DNA of 64,000 nt, from the NCBI GenBank assembly GCA_028752905.1, contig JAQNBH010000252.1, positions 682,001 to 746,000 of the forward strand, in the 5' to 3' direction. A program made the position numbers and the translations under genes. This DNA is from Cladorhizidae sp. MBARI D1340-BT2 (lineage: Eukaryota > Porifera > Demospongiae > Poecilosclerida > Cladorhizidae). Positions within the stretch are counted from its first letter, which is position 1. Each line of letters opens with the position of its first letter. The notes below the pieces were generated by a model. The model did not search any database. It was not told the DNA's origin and saw only the letters and a program-made list of their open reading frames with translations. Positions 22,917-35,598 of this stretch are shown here, piece by piece.

Positions 22917-23823
22917 ATCTTGTTATTTTGCCGTAAAGCTCATAACTTTTCTACTCTTTACCCAAAAAAGATAATTTTTATATCACCGGATAGCCCTTCT
23001 AATTATCTGTCTTTTGTACGTGCCAAAATTTTGAGTACTCTAAGTATTAGCAAGTTATGGTAATTTGAAATGGTAAGGTTTGCGATCTTTCCTGGCGTTT
23101 TCCAATTGCCAAAGCGGTGGCCTGCCAGTGAAAAACCACTACATTTATTGATAATCTGTTGACATGTTGCAGATAAGGGCCTTCTCTATCAGTTGACAAA
23201 ATCTGGGACTTTGGTCTTGTTAATTAGGGCAGTTATGAATTGTACTCTTACTTGATGCTAAACATGTTAGCTTCGTAGATTATCCACACTTCACTGAATA
23301 GACTTGATGTATAGCTATTAAGATAGGACTCTCTAAGTGCTCTCTCTTGATACCAAACATCCATATATTCTGCACACTTCACTGTATGGACTTGCAAGAT
23401 AGGTATCTCTCAGTGTTCTCTATCTTGAGCTAAACATGTTAGCTTCATAGATTCTCCACACTTCACTGAATAGACTTGATATATAGCTCTAAAGATAGGC
23501 CTCTCTCTGTTCTCTCTCTTGATACCAAACATCCGTATATTCTGCATACATAGAATCACAAGATAGGTTTCTCTATGTGTTCTCTATCTTGATGCTAAAC
23601 AGGTTAGCTTCATAGATTCTCCACACTTCACTGTATAAACTTGATATATAGCTATTAAGATAGGTCTCTCCCTGTGCTCTCTGTTGATATCAAACATCCA
23701 TAATATTCTGCAAACTTCACTGTAATGGACTTGATATGATTCGAATGATAGGTTTCATTATGTGTTCTCTATCTTGATATTTGCCCTAATTTGGTCTATA
23801 TGTTTCTCATTTTCCCCCCAAAA
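22917..23823 (+). repeat. Satellite unit 27
   Basis: 907 bp. Head C with CCAATTG, b1-short, private AAAGATAGG in a2, R1, t1. Its front matches unit 18 and its back does not. Confidence 0.95.
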
Positions 23824-24731
23824 ATCTTGTTATTTTGCCGTAAAGCTCATAACTTTTCTACACTTTACCCAAAAAAGATAATTTTTATATCACCGGATAG
23901 CCCTTCTAATTATCTGTCTTTTGTACGTGCCAAAATTTTGAGTACTCTAAGTATTAGCAAGTTATGGTGATTTGAAGTGGTAAGGTTTGCGATCTTTCCT
24001 GGCGTTTTCCAGTTGCCAAAGCGGTGGCCTGCCAGTGAAAAACCACTACATTTATTGATAATCTGTTGACATGTTGCAGATAAGGGCCTTCTCTATCAGT
24101 TGACAAAATCTGGGACTTTGGTCTTGTTAATTAGGGCAGTTATGAATTGTACTCTTACTTGATGCTAAACATGTTAGCTTCGTAGATTATCCACACTTCA
24201 CTGAATAGACTTGATGTATAGCTATTAAGATAGGACTCTCTAAGTGCTCTCTCTTGATACCAAACATCCATATATTCTGCACACTTCACTGTAATGGACT
24301 TGCAAGATAGGTATCTCTCAGTGTTCTCTATCTTGAGCTAAACATGTTAGCTTCATAGATTCTCCACACTTCACTGAATAGACTTGATATATAGCTCTAA
24401 AGGTAGGCCTCTCTCTGTTCTCTCTCTTGATACCAAACATCCGTATATTCTGCATACATAGAATCACAAGATAGGTTTCTCTATGTGTTCTCTATCTTGA
24501 TGCTAAACAGGTTAGCTTCATAGATTCTCCACACTTCACTGTATAAACTTGATATACAGCTATTAAGATAGGTCTCTCCCTGTGCTCTCTGTTGATATCA
24601 AACATCCATAATATTCTGCACACTTCACTGTAATGGACTTGATATGATTCGAATGATAGGTTTCATTATGTGTTCTCTATCTTGATATTTGCCCTAATTT
24701 GGTCTATATGTTTCTCATTTTCCCCCAAAAA
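23824..24731 (+). repeat. Satellite unit 28
   Basis: 908 bp. Head A, b1-long, R2, t3. Same alleles as units 12 and 21. Confidence 0.95.
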
Positions 24732-25639
24732 ATCTTGTTATTTTGCCGTAAAGCTCATAACTTTTCTACACTTTACCCAAAAAAGATAATTTTTATATCA
24801 CCGGATAGCCCTTCTAATTATCTGTCTTTTGTACGTGCCAAAATTTTGAGTACTCTAAGTATTAGCAAGTTATGGTGATTTGAAGTGGTAAGGTTTGCGA
24901 TCTTTCCTGGCGTTTTCCAGTTGCCAAAGCGGTGGCCTGCCAGTGAAAAACCACTACATTTATTGATAATCTGTTGACATGTTGCAGATAAGGGCCTTCT
25001 CTATCAGTTGACAAAATCTGGGACTTTGGTCTTGTTAATTAGGGCAGTTATGAATTGTACTCTTACTTGATGCTAAACATGTTAGCTTCGTAGATTATCC
25101 ACACTTCACTGAATAGACTTGATGTATAGCTATTAAGATAGGACTCTCTAAGTGCTCTCTCTTGATACCAAACATCCATATATTCTGCACACTTCACTGT
25201 AATGGACTTGCAAGATAGGTATCTCTCAGTGTTCTCTATCTTGAGCTAAACATGTTAGCTTCATAGATTCTCCACACTTCACTGAATAGACTTGATATAT
25301 AGCTCTAAAGGTAGGCCTCTCTCTGTTCTCTCTCTTGATACCAAACATCCGTATATTCTGCATACATAGAATCACAAGATAGGTTTCTCTATGTGTTCTC
25401 TATCTTGATGCTAAACAGGTTAGCTTCATAGATTCTCCACACTTCACTGTATAAACTTGATATATAGCTATTAAGATAGGTCTCTCCCTGTGCTCTCTGT
25501 TGATATCAAACATCCATAATATTCTGCAAACTTCACTGTAATGGACTTGATATGATTCGAATGATAGGTTTCATTATGTGTTCTCTATCTTGATATTTGC
25601 CCTAATTTGGTCTATATGTTTCTCATTTTCCCCCAAAAA
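24732..25639 (+). repeat. Satellite unit 29
   Basis: 908 bp. Head A, b1-long, R1, t3. The only A-R1 unit with t3. Confidence 0.95.
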
Positions 25640-26546
25640 ATCTTGTTATTTTGCCGTAAAGCTCATAACTTTTCTACTCTTTACCCAAAAAAGATAATTT
25701 TTATATCACCGGATAGCCCTTCTAATTATCTGTCTTTTGTACGTGCCAAAATTTTGAGTACTCTAAGTATTAGCAAGTTATGGTAATTTGAAATGGTAAG
25801 GTTTGCGATCTTTCCTGGCGTTTTCCAGTTGCCAAAGCGGTGGCCTGCCAGTGAAAAACCACTACATTTATTGATAATCTGTTGACATGTTGCAGATAAG
25901 GGCCTTCTCTATCAGTTGACAAAATCTGGGACTTTGGTCTTGTTAATTAGGGCAGTTATGAATTGTACTCTTACTTGATGCTAAACATGTTAGCTTCGTA
26001 GATTATCCACACTTCACTGAATAGACTTGATGTATAGCTATTAAGATAGGACTCTCTAAGTGCTCTCTCTTGATACCAAACATCCATATATTCTGCACAC
26101 TTCACTGTATGGACTTGCAAGATAGGTATCTCTCAGTGTTCTCTATCTTGAGCTAAACATGTTAGCTTCATAGATTCTCCACACTTCACTGAATAGACTT
26201 GATATATAGCTCTAAAGGTAGGCCTCTCTCTGTTCTCTCTCTTGATACCAAACATCCGTATATTCTGCATACATAGAATCACAAGATAGGTTTCTCTATG
26301 TGTTCTCTATCTTGATGCTAAACAGGTTAGCTTCATAGATTCTCCACACTTCACTGTATAAACTTGATATATAGCTATTAAGATAGGTCTCTCCCTGTGC
26401 TCTCTGTTGATATCAAACATCCATAATATTCTGCAAACTTCACTGTAATGGACTTGATATGATTCGAATGATAGGTTTCATTATGTGTTCTCTATCTTGA
26501 TATTTGCCCTAATTTGGTCTATATGTTTCTCATTTTCCCCCAAAAA
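25640..26546 (+). repeat. Satellite unit 30
   Basis: 907 bp. Head C, b1-short, R1, t3. Followed by a TGTATG B2 unit, as are units 52 and 64. Confidence 0.95.
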
Positions 26547-27454
26547 ATCTTGTTATTTTGCCGTAAAGCTCATAACTTTTCTACACTTTACCCCAAAAAG
26601 ATCATTTTTATATCACCGGATAGCCCTTCTAATTATCTGTCTTTTGTATGTGCCAAAATTTTGAGTACTCTAAGTATTAGCAAGTTATGGTGATTTGAAG
26701 TGGTAAGGTTTGCGATCTTTCCTGGCGTTTTCCAGTTGCCAAAGCGGTGGCCTGCCAGTGAAAAACCACTACATTTATTGATAATCTGTTGACATGTTGC
26801 AGATAAGGGCCTTCTCTATCAGTTGACAAAATCTGGGACTTTGGTCTTGTTAATTAGGGCAGTTATGAATTGTACTCTTACTTGATGCTAAACATGTTAG
26901 CTTCGTAGATTATCCACACTTCACTGAATAGACTTGATGTATAGCTATTAAGATAGGACTCTCTAAGTGCTCTCTCTTGATACCAAACATCCATATATTC
27001 TGCACACTTCACTGTAATGGACTTGCAAGATAGGTATCTCTCAGTGTTCTCTATCTTGAGCTAAACATGTTAGCTTCATAGATTCTCCACACTTCACTGA
27101 ATAGACTTGATATATAGCTCTAAAGGTAGGCCTCTCTCTGTTCTCTCTCTTGATACCAAACATCCGTATATTCTGCATACATAGAATCACAAGATAGGTT
27201 TCTCTATGTGTTCTCTATCTTGATGCTAAACAGGTTAGCTTCATAGATTCTCCACACTTCACTGTATAAACTTGATATACAGCTATTAAGATAGGTCTCT
27301 CCCTGTGCTCTCTGTTGATATCAAACATCCATAATATTCTGCACACTTCACTGTAATGGACTTGATATGATTCGAATGATAGGTTTCATTATGTGTTCTC
27401 TATCTTGATATTTGCCCTAATTTGGTCTATATGTTTCTCATTTCCCCCCCAAAA
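26547..27454 (+). repeat. Satellite unit 31
   Basis: 908 bp. Head B2 with TGTATGTG, b1-long, R2, t2. First GATCA-type head since unit 7. Confidence 0.95.
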
Positions 27455-28361
27455 ATCTTGTTATTTTGCCGTAAAGCTCATAACTTTTCTACACTTTACC
27501 CCAAAAAGATCATTTTTATATCACCGGATAGCCCTTCTAATTATCTGTCTTTTGTACGTGCCAAAATTTTGAGTACTCTAAGTATTAGCAAGTTATGATG
27601 ATTTGAAGTGGTAAGGTTTGCGATCTTTCCTGGCGTTTTACAGTTGCCAAAGCGGTGGCCTGCCAGTGAAAAACCACTACATTTATTGATAATCTGTTGA
27701 CATGTTGCAGATAAGGGCCTTCTCTATCAGTTGACAAAATCTGGGACTTTGGTCTTGTTAATTAGGGCAGTTATGAATTGTACTCTTACTTGATGCTAAA
27801 CATGTTAGCTTCGTAGATTATCCACACTTCACTGAATAGACTTGATGTATAGCTATTAAGATAGAACTCTCTAAGTGCTCTCTCTTGATACCAAACATCC
27901 ATATATTCTGCACACTTCACTGTATGGACTTGCAAGATAGGTATCTCTCAGTGTTCTCTATCTTGAGCTAAACATGTTAGCTTCATAGATTCTCCACACT
28001 TCACTGAATAGACTTGATATATAGCTCTAAAGGTAGGCCTCTCTCTGTTCTCTCTCTTGATACCAAACATCCGTATATTCTGCATACATAGAATCACAAG
28101 ATAGGTTTCTCTATGTGTTCTCTATCTTGATGCTAAACAGGTTAGCTTCATAGATTCTCTACACTTCACTGTATAAACTTGATATATAGCTATTAAGATA
28201 GGTCTCTCCCTGTGCTCTCTGTTGATATCAAACATCCATAATATTCTGCAAACTTCACTGTAATGGACTTGATATGATTCGAATGATAGGTTTCATTATG
28301 TGTTCTCTATCTTGATATTTGCCCTAATTTGGTCTATATGTTTCTCATTTTCCCCCCAAAA
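27455..28361 (+). repeat. Satellite unit 32
   Basis: 907 bp. Head B1, GATAGAACT in a1, b1-short, CTCTACAC in a3, R1, t1. Same subtype as units 34 and 36. Confidence 0.95.
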
Positions 28362-29269
28362 ATCTTGTTATTTTGCCGTAAAGCTCATAACTTTTCTACA
28401 CTTTACCCAAAAAAGATAATTTTTATATCATCGGATAGGCCTTCTAATTATCTGTCTTTTGTACGTGCCAAAATTTTGAGTACTCTAAGTATTAGCAAGT
28501 TATGGTGATTTGAAGTGGTAAGGTTTGCGATCTTTCATGGCGTTTTCCAGTTGCCAAAGCGGTGGCCTGCCAGTGAAAAACCACTACATTTATTGATAAT
28601 CTGTTGACATGTTGCAGATAAGGGCCTTCTCTATCAGTTGACAAAATCTGGGACTTTGGTCTTGTTAATTAGGGCAGTTATGAATTGTACTCTTACTTGA
28701 TGCTAAACATGTTAGCTTCGTAGATTATCCACACTTCACTGAATAGACTTGATGTATAGCTATTAAGATAGGACTCTCTAAGTGCTCTCTCTTGATACCA
28801 AACATCCATATATTCTGCACACTTCACTGTAATGGACTTGCAAGATAGGTATCTCTCAGTGTTCTCTATCTTGAGCTAAACATGTTAGCTTCATAGATTC
28901 TCCACACTTCACTGAATAGACTTGATATATAGCTCTAAAGGTAGGCCTCTCTCTGTTCTCTCTCTTGATACCAAACATCCGTATATTCTGCATACATAGA
29001 ATCACAAGATAGGTTTCTCTATGTGTTCTCTATCTTGATGCTAAACAGGTTAGCTTCATAGATTCTCCACACTTCACTGTATAAACTTGATATACAGCTA
29101 TTAAGATAGGTCTCTCCCTGTGCTCTCTGTTGATATCAAACATCCATAATATTCTGCACACTTCACTGTAATGGACTTGATATGATTCGAATGATAGGTT
29201 TCATTATGTGTTCTCTATCTTGATATTTGCCCTAATTTGGTCTATATGTTTCTCATTTCCCCCCCAAAA
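28362..29269 (+). repeat. Satellite unit 33
   Basis: 908 bp. Head A with three private changes (CATCGG, ATAGGCC, TTCATGG), b1-long, R2, t2. The least homogenised head in this part of the array. Confidence 0.95.
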
Positions 29270-30176
29270 ATCTTGTTATTTTGCCGTAAAGCTCATAACT
29301 TTTCTACACTTTACCCCAAAAAGATCATTTTTATATCACCGGATAGCCCTTCTAATTATCTGTCTTTTGTACGTGCCAAAATTTTGAGTACTCTAAGTAT
29401 TAGCAAGTTATGATGATTTGAAGTGGTAAGGTTTGCGATCTTTCCTGGCGTTTTACAGTTGCCAAAGCGGTGGCCTGCCAGTGAAAAACCACTACATTTA
29501 TTGATAATCTGTTGACATGTTGCAGATAAGGGCCTTCTCTATCAGTTGACAAAATCTGGGACTTTGGTCTTGTTAATTAGGGCAGTTATGAATTGTACTC
29601 TTACTTGATGCTAAACATTTTAGCTTCGTAGATTATCCACACTTCACTGAATAGACTTGATGTATAGCTATTAAGATAGAACTCTCTAAGTGCTCTCTCT
29701 TGATACCAAACATCCATATATTCTGCACACTTCACTGTATGGACTTGCAAGATAGGTATCTCTCAGTGTTCTCTATCTTGAGCTAAACATGTTAGCTTCA
29801 TAGATTCTCCACACTTCACTGAATAGACTTGATATATAGCTCTAAAGGTAGGCCTCTCTCTGTTCTCTCTCTTGATACCAAACATCCGTATATTCTGCAT
29901 ACATAGAATCACAAGATAGGTTTCTCTATGTGTTCTCTATCTTGATGCTAAACAGGTTAGCTTCATAGATTCTCTACACTTCACTGTATAAACTTGATAT
30001 ATAGCTATTAAGATAGGTCTCTCCCTGTGCTCTCTGTTGATATCAAACATCCATAATATTCTGCAAACTTCACTGTAATGGACTTGATATGATTCGAATG
30101 ATAGGTTTCATTATGTGTTCTCTATCTTGATATTTGCCCTAATTTGGTCTATATGTTTCTCATTTCCCCCCCAAAA
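29270..30176 (+). repeat. Satellite unit 34
   Basis: 907 bp. Head B1, private ACATTTTAG in a1, GATAGAACT, b1-short, CTCTACAC, R1, t2. Confidence 0.95.
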
Positions 30177-31072
30177 ATCTTGTTATTTTGCCGTAAAGCT
30201 CATAACTTTTCTACACTTTACCCCAAAAAGATCATTTTTATATCACCGGATAGCCCTTCTAATTATCTGTCTTTTGTACGTGCCAAAATTTTGAGTACTC
30301 TAAGTATTAGCAAGTTATGGTGATTTGAAGTGGTAAGGTTTGCGATCTTTCCTGGCGTTTTACAGTTGCCAAAGCGGTGGCCTGCCAGTGAAAAACCACT
30401 ACATTTATTGATAATCTGTTGACATGTTGCAGATAAGGGCCTTCTCTATCAGTTGACAAAATCTGGGACTTTGGTCTTGTTAATTAGGGCAGTTATGAAT
30501 TGTACTCTTACTTGATGCTAAACATGTTAGCTTCGTAGATTATCCACACTTCACTGAATAGACTTGATGTATAGCTATTAAGATAGGACTCTCTAAGTGC
30601 TCTCTCTTGATACCAAACCTGCACACTTCACTGTATGGACTTGCAAGATAGGTATCTCTCAGTGTTCTCTATCTTGAGCTAAACATGTTAGCTTCATAGA
30701 TTCTCCACACTTCACTGAATAGACTTGATATATAGCTCTAAAGGTAGGCCTCTCTCTGTTCTCTCTCTTGATACCAAACATCCGTATATTCTGCATACAT
30801 AGAATCACAAGATAGGTTTCTCTATGTGTTCTCTATCTTGATGCTAAACAGGTTAGCTTCATAGATTCTCCACACTTCACTGTATAAACTTGATATACAG
30901 CTATTAAGATAGGTCTCTCCCTGTGCTCTCTGTTGATATCAAACATCCATAATATTCTGCAAACTTCACTGTAATGGACTTGATATGATTCGAATGATAG
31001 GTTTCATTATGTGTTCTCTATCTTGATATTTGCCCTAATTTGGTCTATATGTTTCTCATTTTCCCCCCAAAA
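30177..31072 (+). repeat. Satellite unit 35, 896-bp form
   Basis: Head B3, 11-bp loss in b1 (AAACCTGC), b1-short. Back is recombinant: TATACAG with CTGCAAAC. t1. Confidence 0.96.
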
Positions 31073-31979
31073 ATCTTGTTATTTTGCCGTAAAGCTCATA
31101 ACTTTTCTACACTTTACCCCAAAAAGATCATTTTTATATCACCGGATAGCCCTTCTAATTATCTGTCTTTTGTACGTGCCAAAATTTTGAGTACTCTAAG
31201 TATTAGCAAGTTATGATGATTTGAAGTGGTAAGGTTTGCGATCTTTCCTGGCGTTTTACAGTTGCCAAAGCGGTGGCCTGCCAGTGAAAAACCACTACAT
31301 TTATTGATAATCTGTTGACATGTTGCAGATAAGGGCCTTCTCTATCAGTTGACAAAATCTGGGACTTTGGTCTTGTTAATTAGGGCAGTTATGAATTGTA
31401 CTCTTACTTGATGCTAAACATGTTAGCTTCGTAGATTATCCACACTTCACTGAATAGACTTGATGTATAGCTATTAAGATAGAACTCTCTAAGTGCTCTC
31501 TCTTGATACCAAACATCCATATATTCTGCACACTTCACTGTATGGACTTGCAAGATAGGTATCTCTCAGTGTTCTCTATCTTGAGCTAAACATGTTAGCT
31601 TCATAGATTCTCCACACTTCACTGAATAGACTTGATATATAGCTCTAAAGGTAGGCCTCTCTCTGTTCTCTCTCTTGATACCAAACATCCGTATATTCTG
31701 CATACATAGAATCACAAGATAGGTTTCTCTATGTGTTCTCTATCTTGATGCTAAACAGGTTAGCTTCATAGATTCTCTACACTTCACTGTATAAACTTGA
31801 TATATAGCTATTAAGATAGGTCTCTCCCTGTGCTCTCTGTTGATATCAAACATCCATAATATTCTGCAAACTTCACTGTAATGGACTTGATATGATTCGA
31901 ATGATAGGTTTCATTATGTGTTCTCTATCTTGATATTTGCCCTAATTTGGTCTATATGTTTCTCATTTCCCCCCCAAAA
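31073..31979 (+). repeat. Satellite unit 36
   Basis: 907 bp. Head B1, GATAGAACT, b1-short, CTCTACAC, R1, t2. Confidence 0.95.
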
Positions 31980-32875
31980 ATCGTGTTATTTTGCCGTAAA
32001 GCTCATAACTTTTCTACACTTTACCCCAAAAAGATCATTTTTATATCACCGGATAGCCCTTCTAATTATCTGTCTTTTGTACGTGCCAAAATTTTGAGTA
32101 CTCTAAGTATTAGCAAGTTATGGTGATTTGAAGTGGTAAGGTTTGCGATCTTTCCTGGCGTTTTACAGTTGCCAAAGCGGTGGCCTGCCAGTGAAAAACC
32201 ACTACATTTATTGATAATCTGTTGACATGTTGCAGATAAGGGCCTTCTCTATCAGTTGACAAAATCTGGGACTTTGGTCTTGTTAATTAGGGCAGTTATG
32301 AATTGTACTCTTACTTGATGCTAAACATGTTAGCTTCGTAGATTATCCACACTTCACTGAATAGACTTGATGTATAGCTATTAAGATAGGACTCTCTAAG
32401 TGCTCTCTCTTGATACCAAACCTGCACACTTCACTGTATGGACTTGCAAGATAGGTATCTCTCAGTGTTCTCTATCTTGAGCTAAACATGTTAGCTTCAT
32501 AGATTCTCCACACTTCACTGAATAGACTTGATATATAGCTCTAAAGGTAGGCCTCTCTCTGTTCTCTCTCTTGATACCAAACATCCGTATATTCTGCATA
32601 CATAGAATCACAAGATAGGTTTCTCTATGTGTTCTCTATCTTGATGCTAAACAGGTTAGCTTCATAGATTCTCCACACTTCACTGTATAAACTTGATATA
32701 CAGCTATTAAGATAGGTCTCTCCCTGTGCTCTCTGTTGATATCAAACATCCATAATATTCTGCACACTTCACTGTAATGGACTTGATATGATTCGAATGA
32801 TAGGTTTCATTATGTGTTCTCTATCTTGATATTTGCCCTAATTTCGTCTATATGTTTCTCATTTTCCCCCCAAAA
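31980..32875 (+). repeat. Satellite unit 37, 896-bp form
   Basis: Starts ATCGTG (private). Head B3, same 11-bp loss as unit 35, b1-short, R2, CGTCT, t1. Confidence 0.96.
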
Positions 32876-33783
32876 ATCTTGTTATTTTGCCGTAAAGCTC
32901 ATAACTTTTCTACACTTTACCCAAAAAAGATAATTTTTATATCACCGGATAGCCCTTCTAATTATCTGTCTTTTGTACGTGCCAAAATTTTGAGTACTCT
33001 AAGTATTAGCAAGTTATGGTGATTTGAAGTGGTAAGGTTTGCGATCTTTCCTGGCGTTTTCCAGTTGCCAAAGCGGTGGCCTGCCAGTGAAAAACCACTA
33101 CATTTATTGATAATCTGTTGACATGTTGCAGATAAGGGCCTTCTCTATCAGTTGACAAAATCTGGGACTTTGGTCTTGTTAATTAGGGCAGTTATGAATT
33201 GTACTCTTACTTGATGCTAAACATGTTAGCTTCGTAGATTATCCACACTTCACTGAATAGACTTGATGTATAGCTATTAAGATAGGACTCTCTAAGTGCT
33301 CTCTCTTGATACCAAACATCCATATATTCTGCACACTTCACTGTAATGGACTTGCAAGATAGGTATCTCTCAGTGTTCTCTATCTTGAGCTAAACATGTT
33401 AGCTTCATAGATTCTCCACACTTCACTGAATAGACTTGATATATAGCTCTAAAGGTAGGCCTCTCTCTGTTCTCTCTCTTGATACCAAACATCCGTATAT
33501 TCTGCATACATAGAATCACAAGATAGGTTTCTCTATGTGTTCTCTATCTTGATGCTAAACAGGTTAGCTTCATAGATTCTCCACACTTCACTGTATAAAC
33601 TTGATATATAGCTATTAAGATAGGTCTCTCCCTGTGCTCTCTGTTGATATCAAACATCCATAATATTCTGCAAACTTCACTGTAATGGACTTGATATGAT
33701 TCGAATGATAGGTTTCATTATGTGTTCTCTATCTTGATATTTGCCCTAATTTGGTCTATATGTTTCTCATTTTCCCCCCAAAA
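32876..33783 (+). repeat. Satellite unit 38
   Basis: 908 bp. Head A, b1-long, R1, t1. Follows a CGTCT unit, as do units 6, 40 and 56. Confidence 0.95.
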
Positions 33784-34690
33784 ATCTTGTTATTTTGCCG
33801 TAAAGCTCATAACTTTTCTACACTTTACCCCAAAAAGATCATTTTTATATCACCGGATAGCCCTTCTAATTATCTGTCTTTTGTACGTGCCAAAATTTTG
33901 AGTACTCTAAGTATTAGCAAGTTATGATGATTTGAAGTGGTAAGGTTTGCGATCTTTCCTGGCGTTTTACAGTTGCCAAAGCGGTGGCCTGCCAGTGAAA
34001 AACCACTACATTTATTGATAATCTGTTGACATGTTGCAGATAAGGGCCTTCTCTATCAGTTGACAAAATCTGGGACTTTGGTCTTGTTAATTAGGGCAGT
34101 TATGAATTGTACTCTTACTTGATGCTAAACATGTTAGCTTCGTAGATTATCCACACTTCACTGAATAGACTTGATGTATAGCTATTAAGATAGGACTCTC
34201 TAAGTGCTCTCTCTTGATACCAAACATCCATATATTCTGCACACTTCACTGTATGGACTTGCAAGATAGGTATCTCTCAGTGTTCTCTATCTTGAGCTAA
34301 ACATGTTAGCTTCATAGATTCTCCACACTTCACTGAATAGAGTTGATATATAGCTCTAAAGGTAGGCCTCTCTCTGTTCTCTCTCTTGATACCAAACATC
34401 CGTATATTCTGCATACATAGAATCACAAGATAGGTTTCTCTATGTGTTCTCTATCTTGATGCTAAACAGGTTAGCTTCATAGATTCTCCACACTTCACTG
34501 TATAAACTTGATATACAGCTATTAAGATAGGTCTCTCCCTGTGCTCTCTGTTGATATCAAACATCCATAATATTCTGCACACTTCACTGTAATGGACTTG
34601 ATATGATTCGAATGATAGGTTTCATTATGTGTTCTCTATCTTGATATTTGCCCTAATTTCGTCTATATGTTTCTCATTTTCCCCCCAAAA
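33784..34690 (+). repeat. Satellite unit 39
   Basis: 907 bp. Head B1, b1-short, AGAGTTG in a2, R2, CGTCT, t1. Same alleles as unit 55. Confidence 0.95.
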
Positions 34691-35598
34691 ATCTTGTTAT
34701 TTTGCCGTAAAGCTCATAACTTTTCTACACTTTACCCAAAAAAGATAATTTTTATATCACCGGATAGCCCTTCTAATTATCTGTCTTTTGTACGTGCCAA
34801 AATTTTGAGTACTCTAAGTATTAGCAAGTTATGGTGATTTGAAGTGGTAAGGTTTGCGATCTTTCCTGGCGTTTTCCAGTTGCCAAAGCGGTGGCCTGCC
34901 AGTGAAAAACCACTACATTTATTGATAATCTGTTGACATGTTGCAGATAAGGGCCTTCTCTATCAGTTGACAAAATCTGGGACTTTGGTCTTGTTAATTA
35001 GGGCAGTTATGAATTGTACTCTTACTTGATGCTAAACATGTTAGCTTCGTAGATTATCCACACTTCACTGAATAGACTTGATGTATAGCTATTAAGATAG
35101 GACTCTCTAAGTGCTCTCTCTTGATACCAAACATCCATATATTCTGCACACTTCACTGTAATGGACTTGCAAGATAGGTATCTCTCAGTGTTCTCTATCT
35201 TGAGCTAAACATGTTAGCTTCATAGATTCTCCACACTTCACTGAATAGACTTGATATATAGCTCTAAAGGTAGGCCTCTCTCTGTTCTCTCTCTTGATAC
35301 CAAACATCCGTATATTCTGCATACATAGAATCACAAGATAGGTTTCTCTATGTGTTCTCTATCTTGATGCTAAACAGGTTAGCTTCATAGATTCTCCACA
35401 CTTCACTGTATAAACTTGATATATAGCTATTAAGATAGGTCTCTCCCTGTGCTCTCTGTTGATATCAAACAACCATAATATTCTGCAAACTTCACTGTAA
35501 TGGACTTGATATGATTCGAATGATAGGTTTCATTATGTGTTCTCTATCTTGATATTTGCCCTAATTTGGTCTATATGTTTCTCATTTTCCTCCCAAAA
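34691..35598 (+). repeat. Satellite unit 40
   Basis: 908 bp. Head A, b1-long, R1 with private AAACAACC in b3, t5. Confidence 0.95.

Larger units (their letters stand above)
15999..23823 (+). repeat. Nine-unit higher-order block, copy 2 (units 19-27)
   Basis: Second copy of 8173-15998. The copies agree at the followed markers through the CCAATTG of units 18/27, then part: unit 18 is b1-long/R2/t3 like unit 9, while unit 27 is b1-short/R1/t1. This places the duplication joint inside unit 18. Confidence 0.92.
29270..31072 (+). repeat. Dimer block, units 34-35 (first copy)
   Basis: A B1 unit with GATAGAACT and CTCTACAC followed by an 896-bp B3 unit; the pair recurs directly at 31073-32875 (shift 1803 bp). 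Unit 32 shows the same B1 subtype one step earlier, but its partner, unit 33, is of A type. Confidence 0.88.
31073..32875 (+). repeat. Dimer block, units 36-37 (second copy)
   Basis: Matches 29270-31072 in unit lengths (907, 896) and rare marks. It differs by lacking unit 34's ACATTTTAG, by ATCGTG at the start of unit 37, and by R2 with CGTCT at the end of unit 37. Confidence 0.88.
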
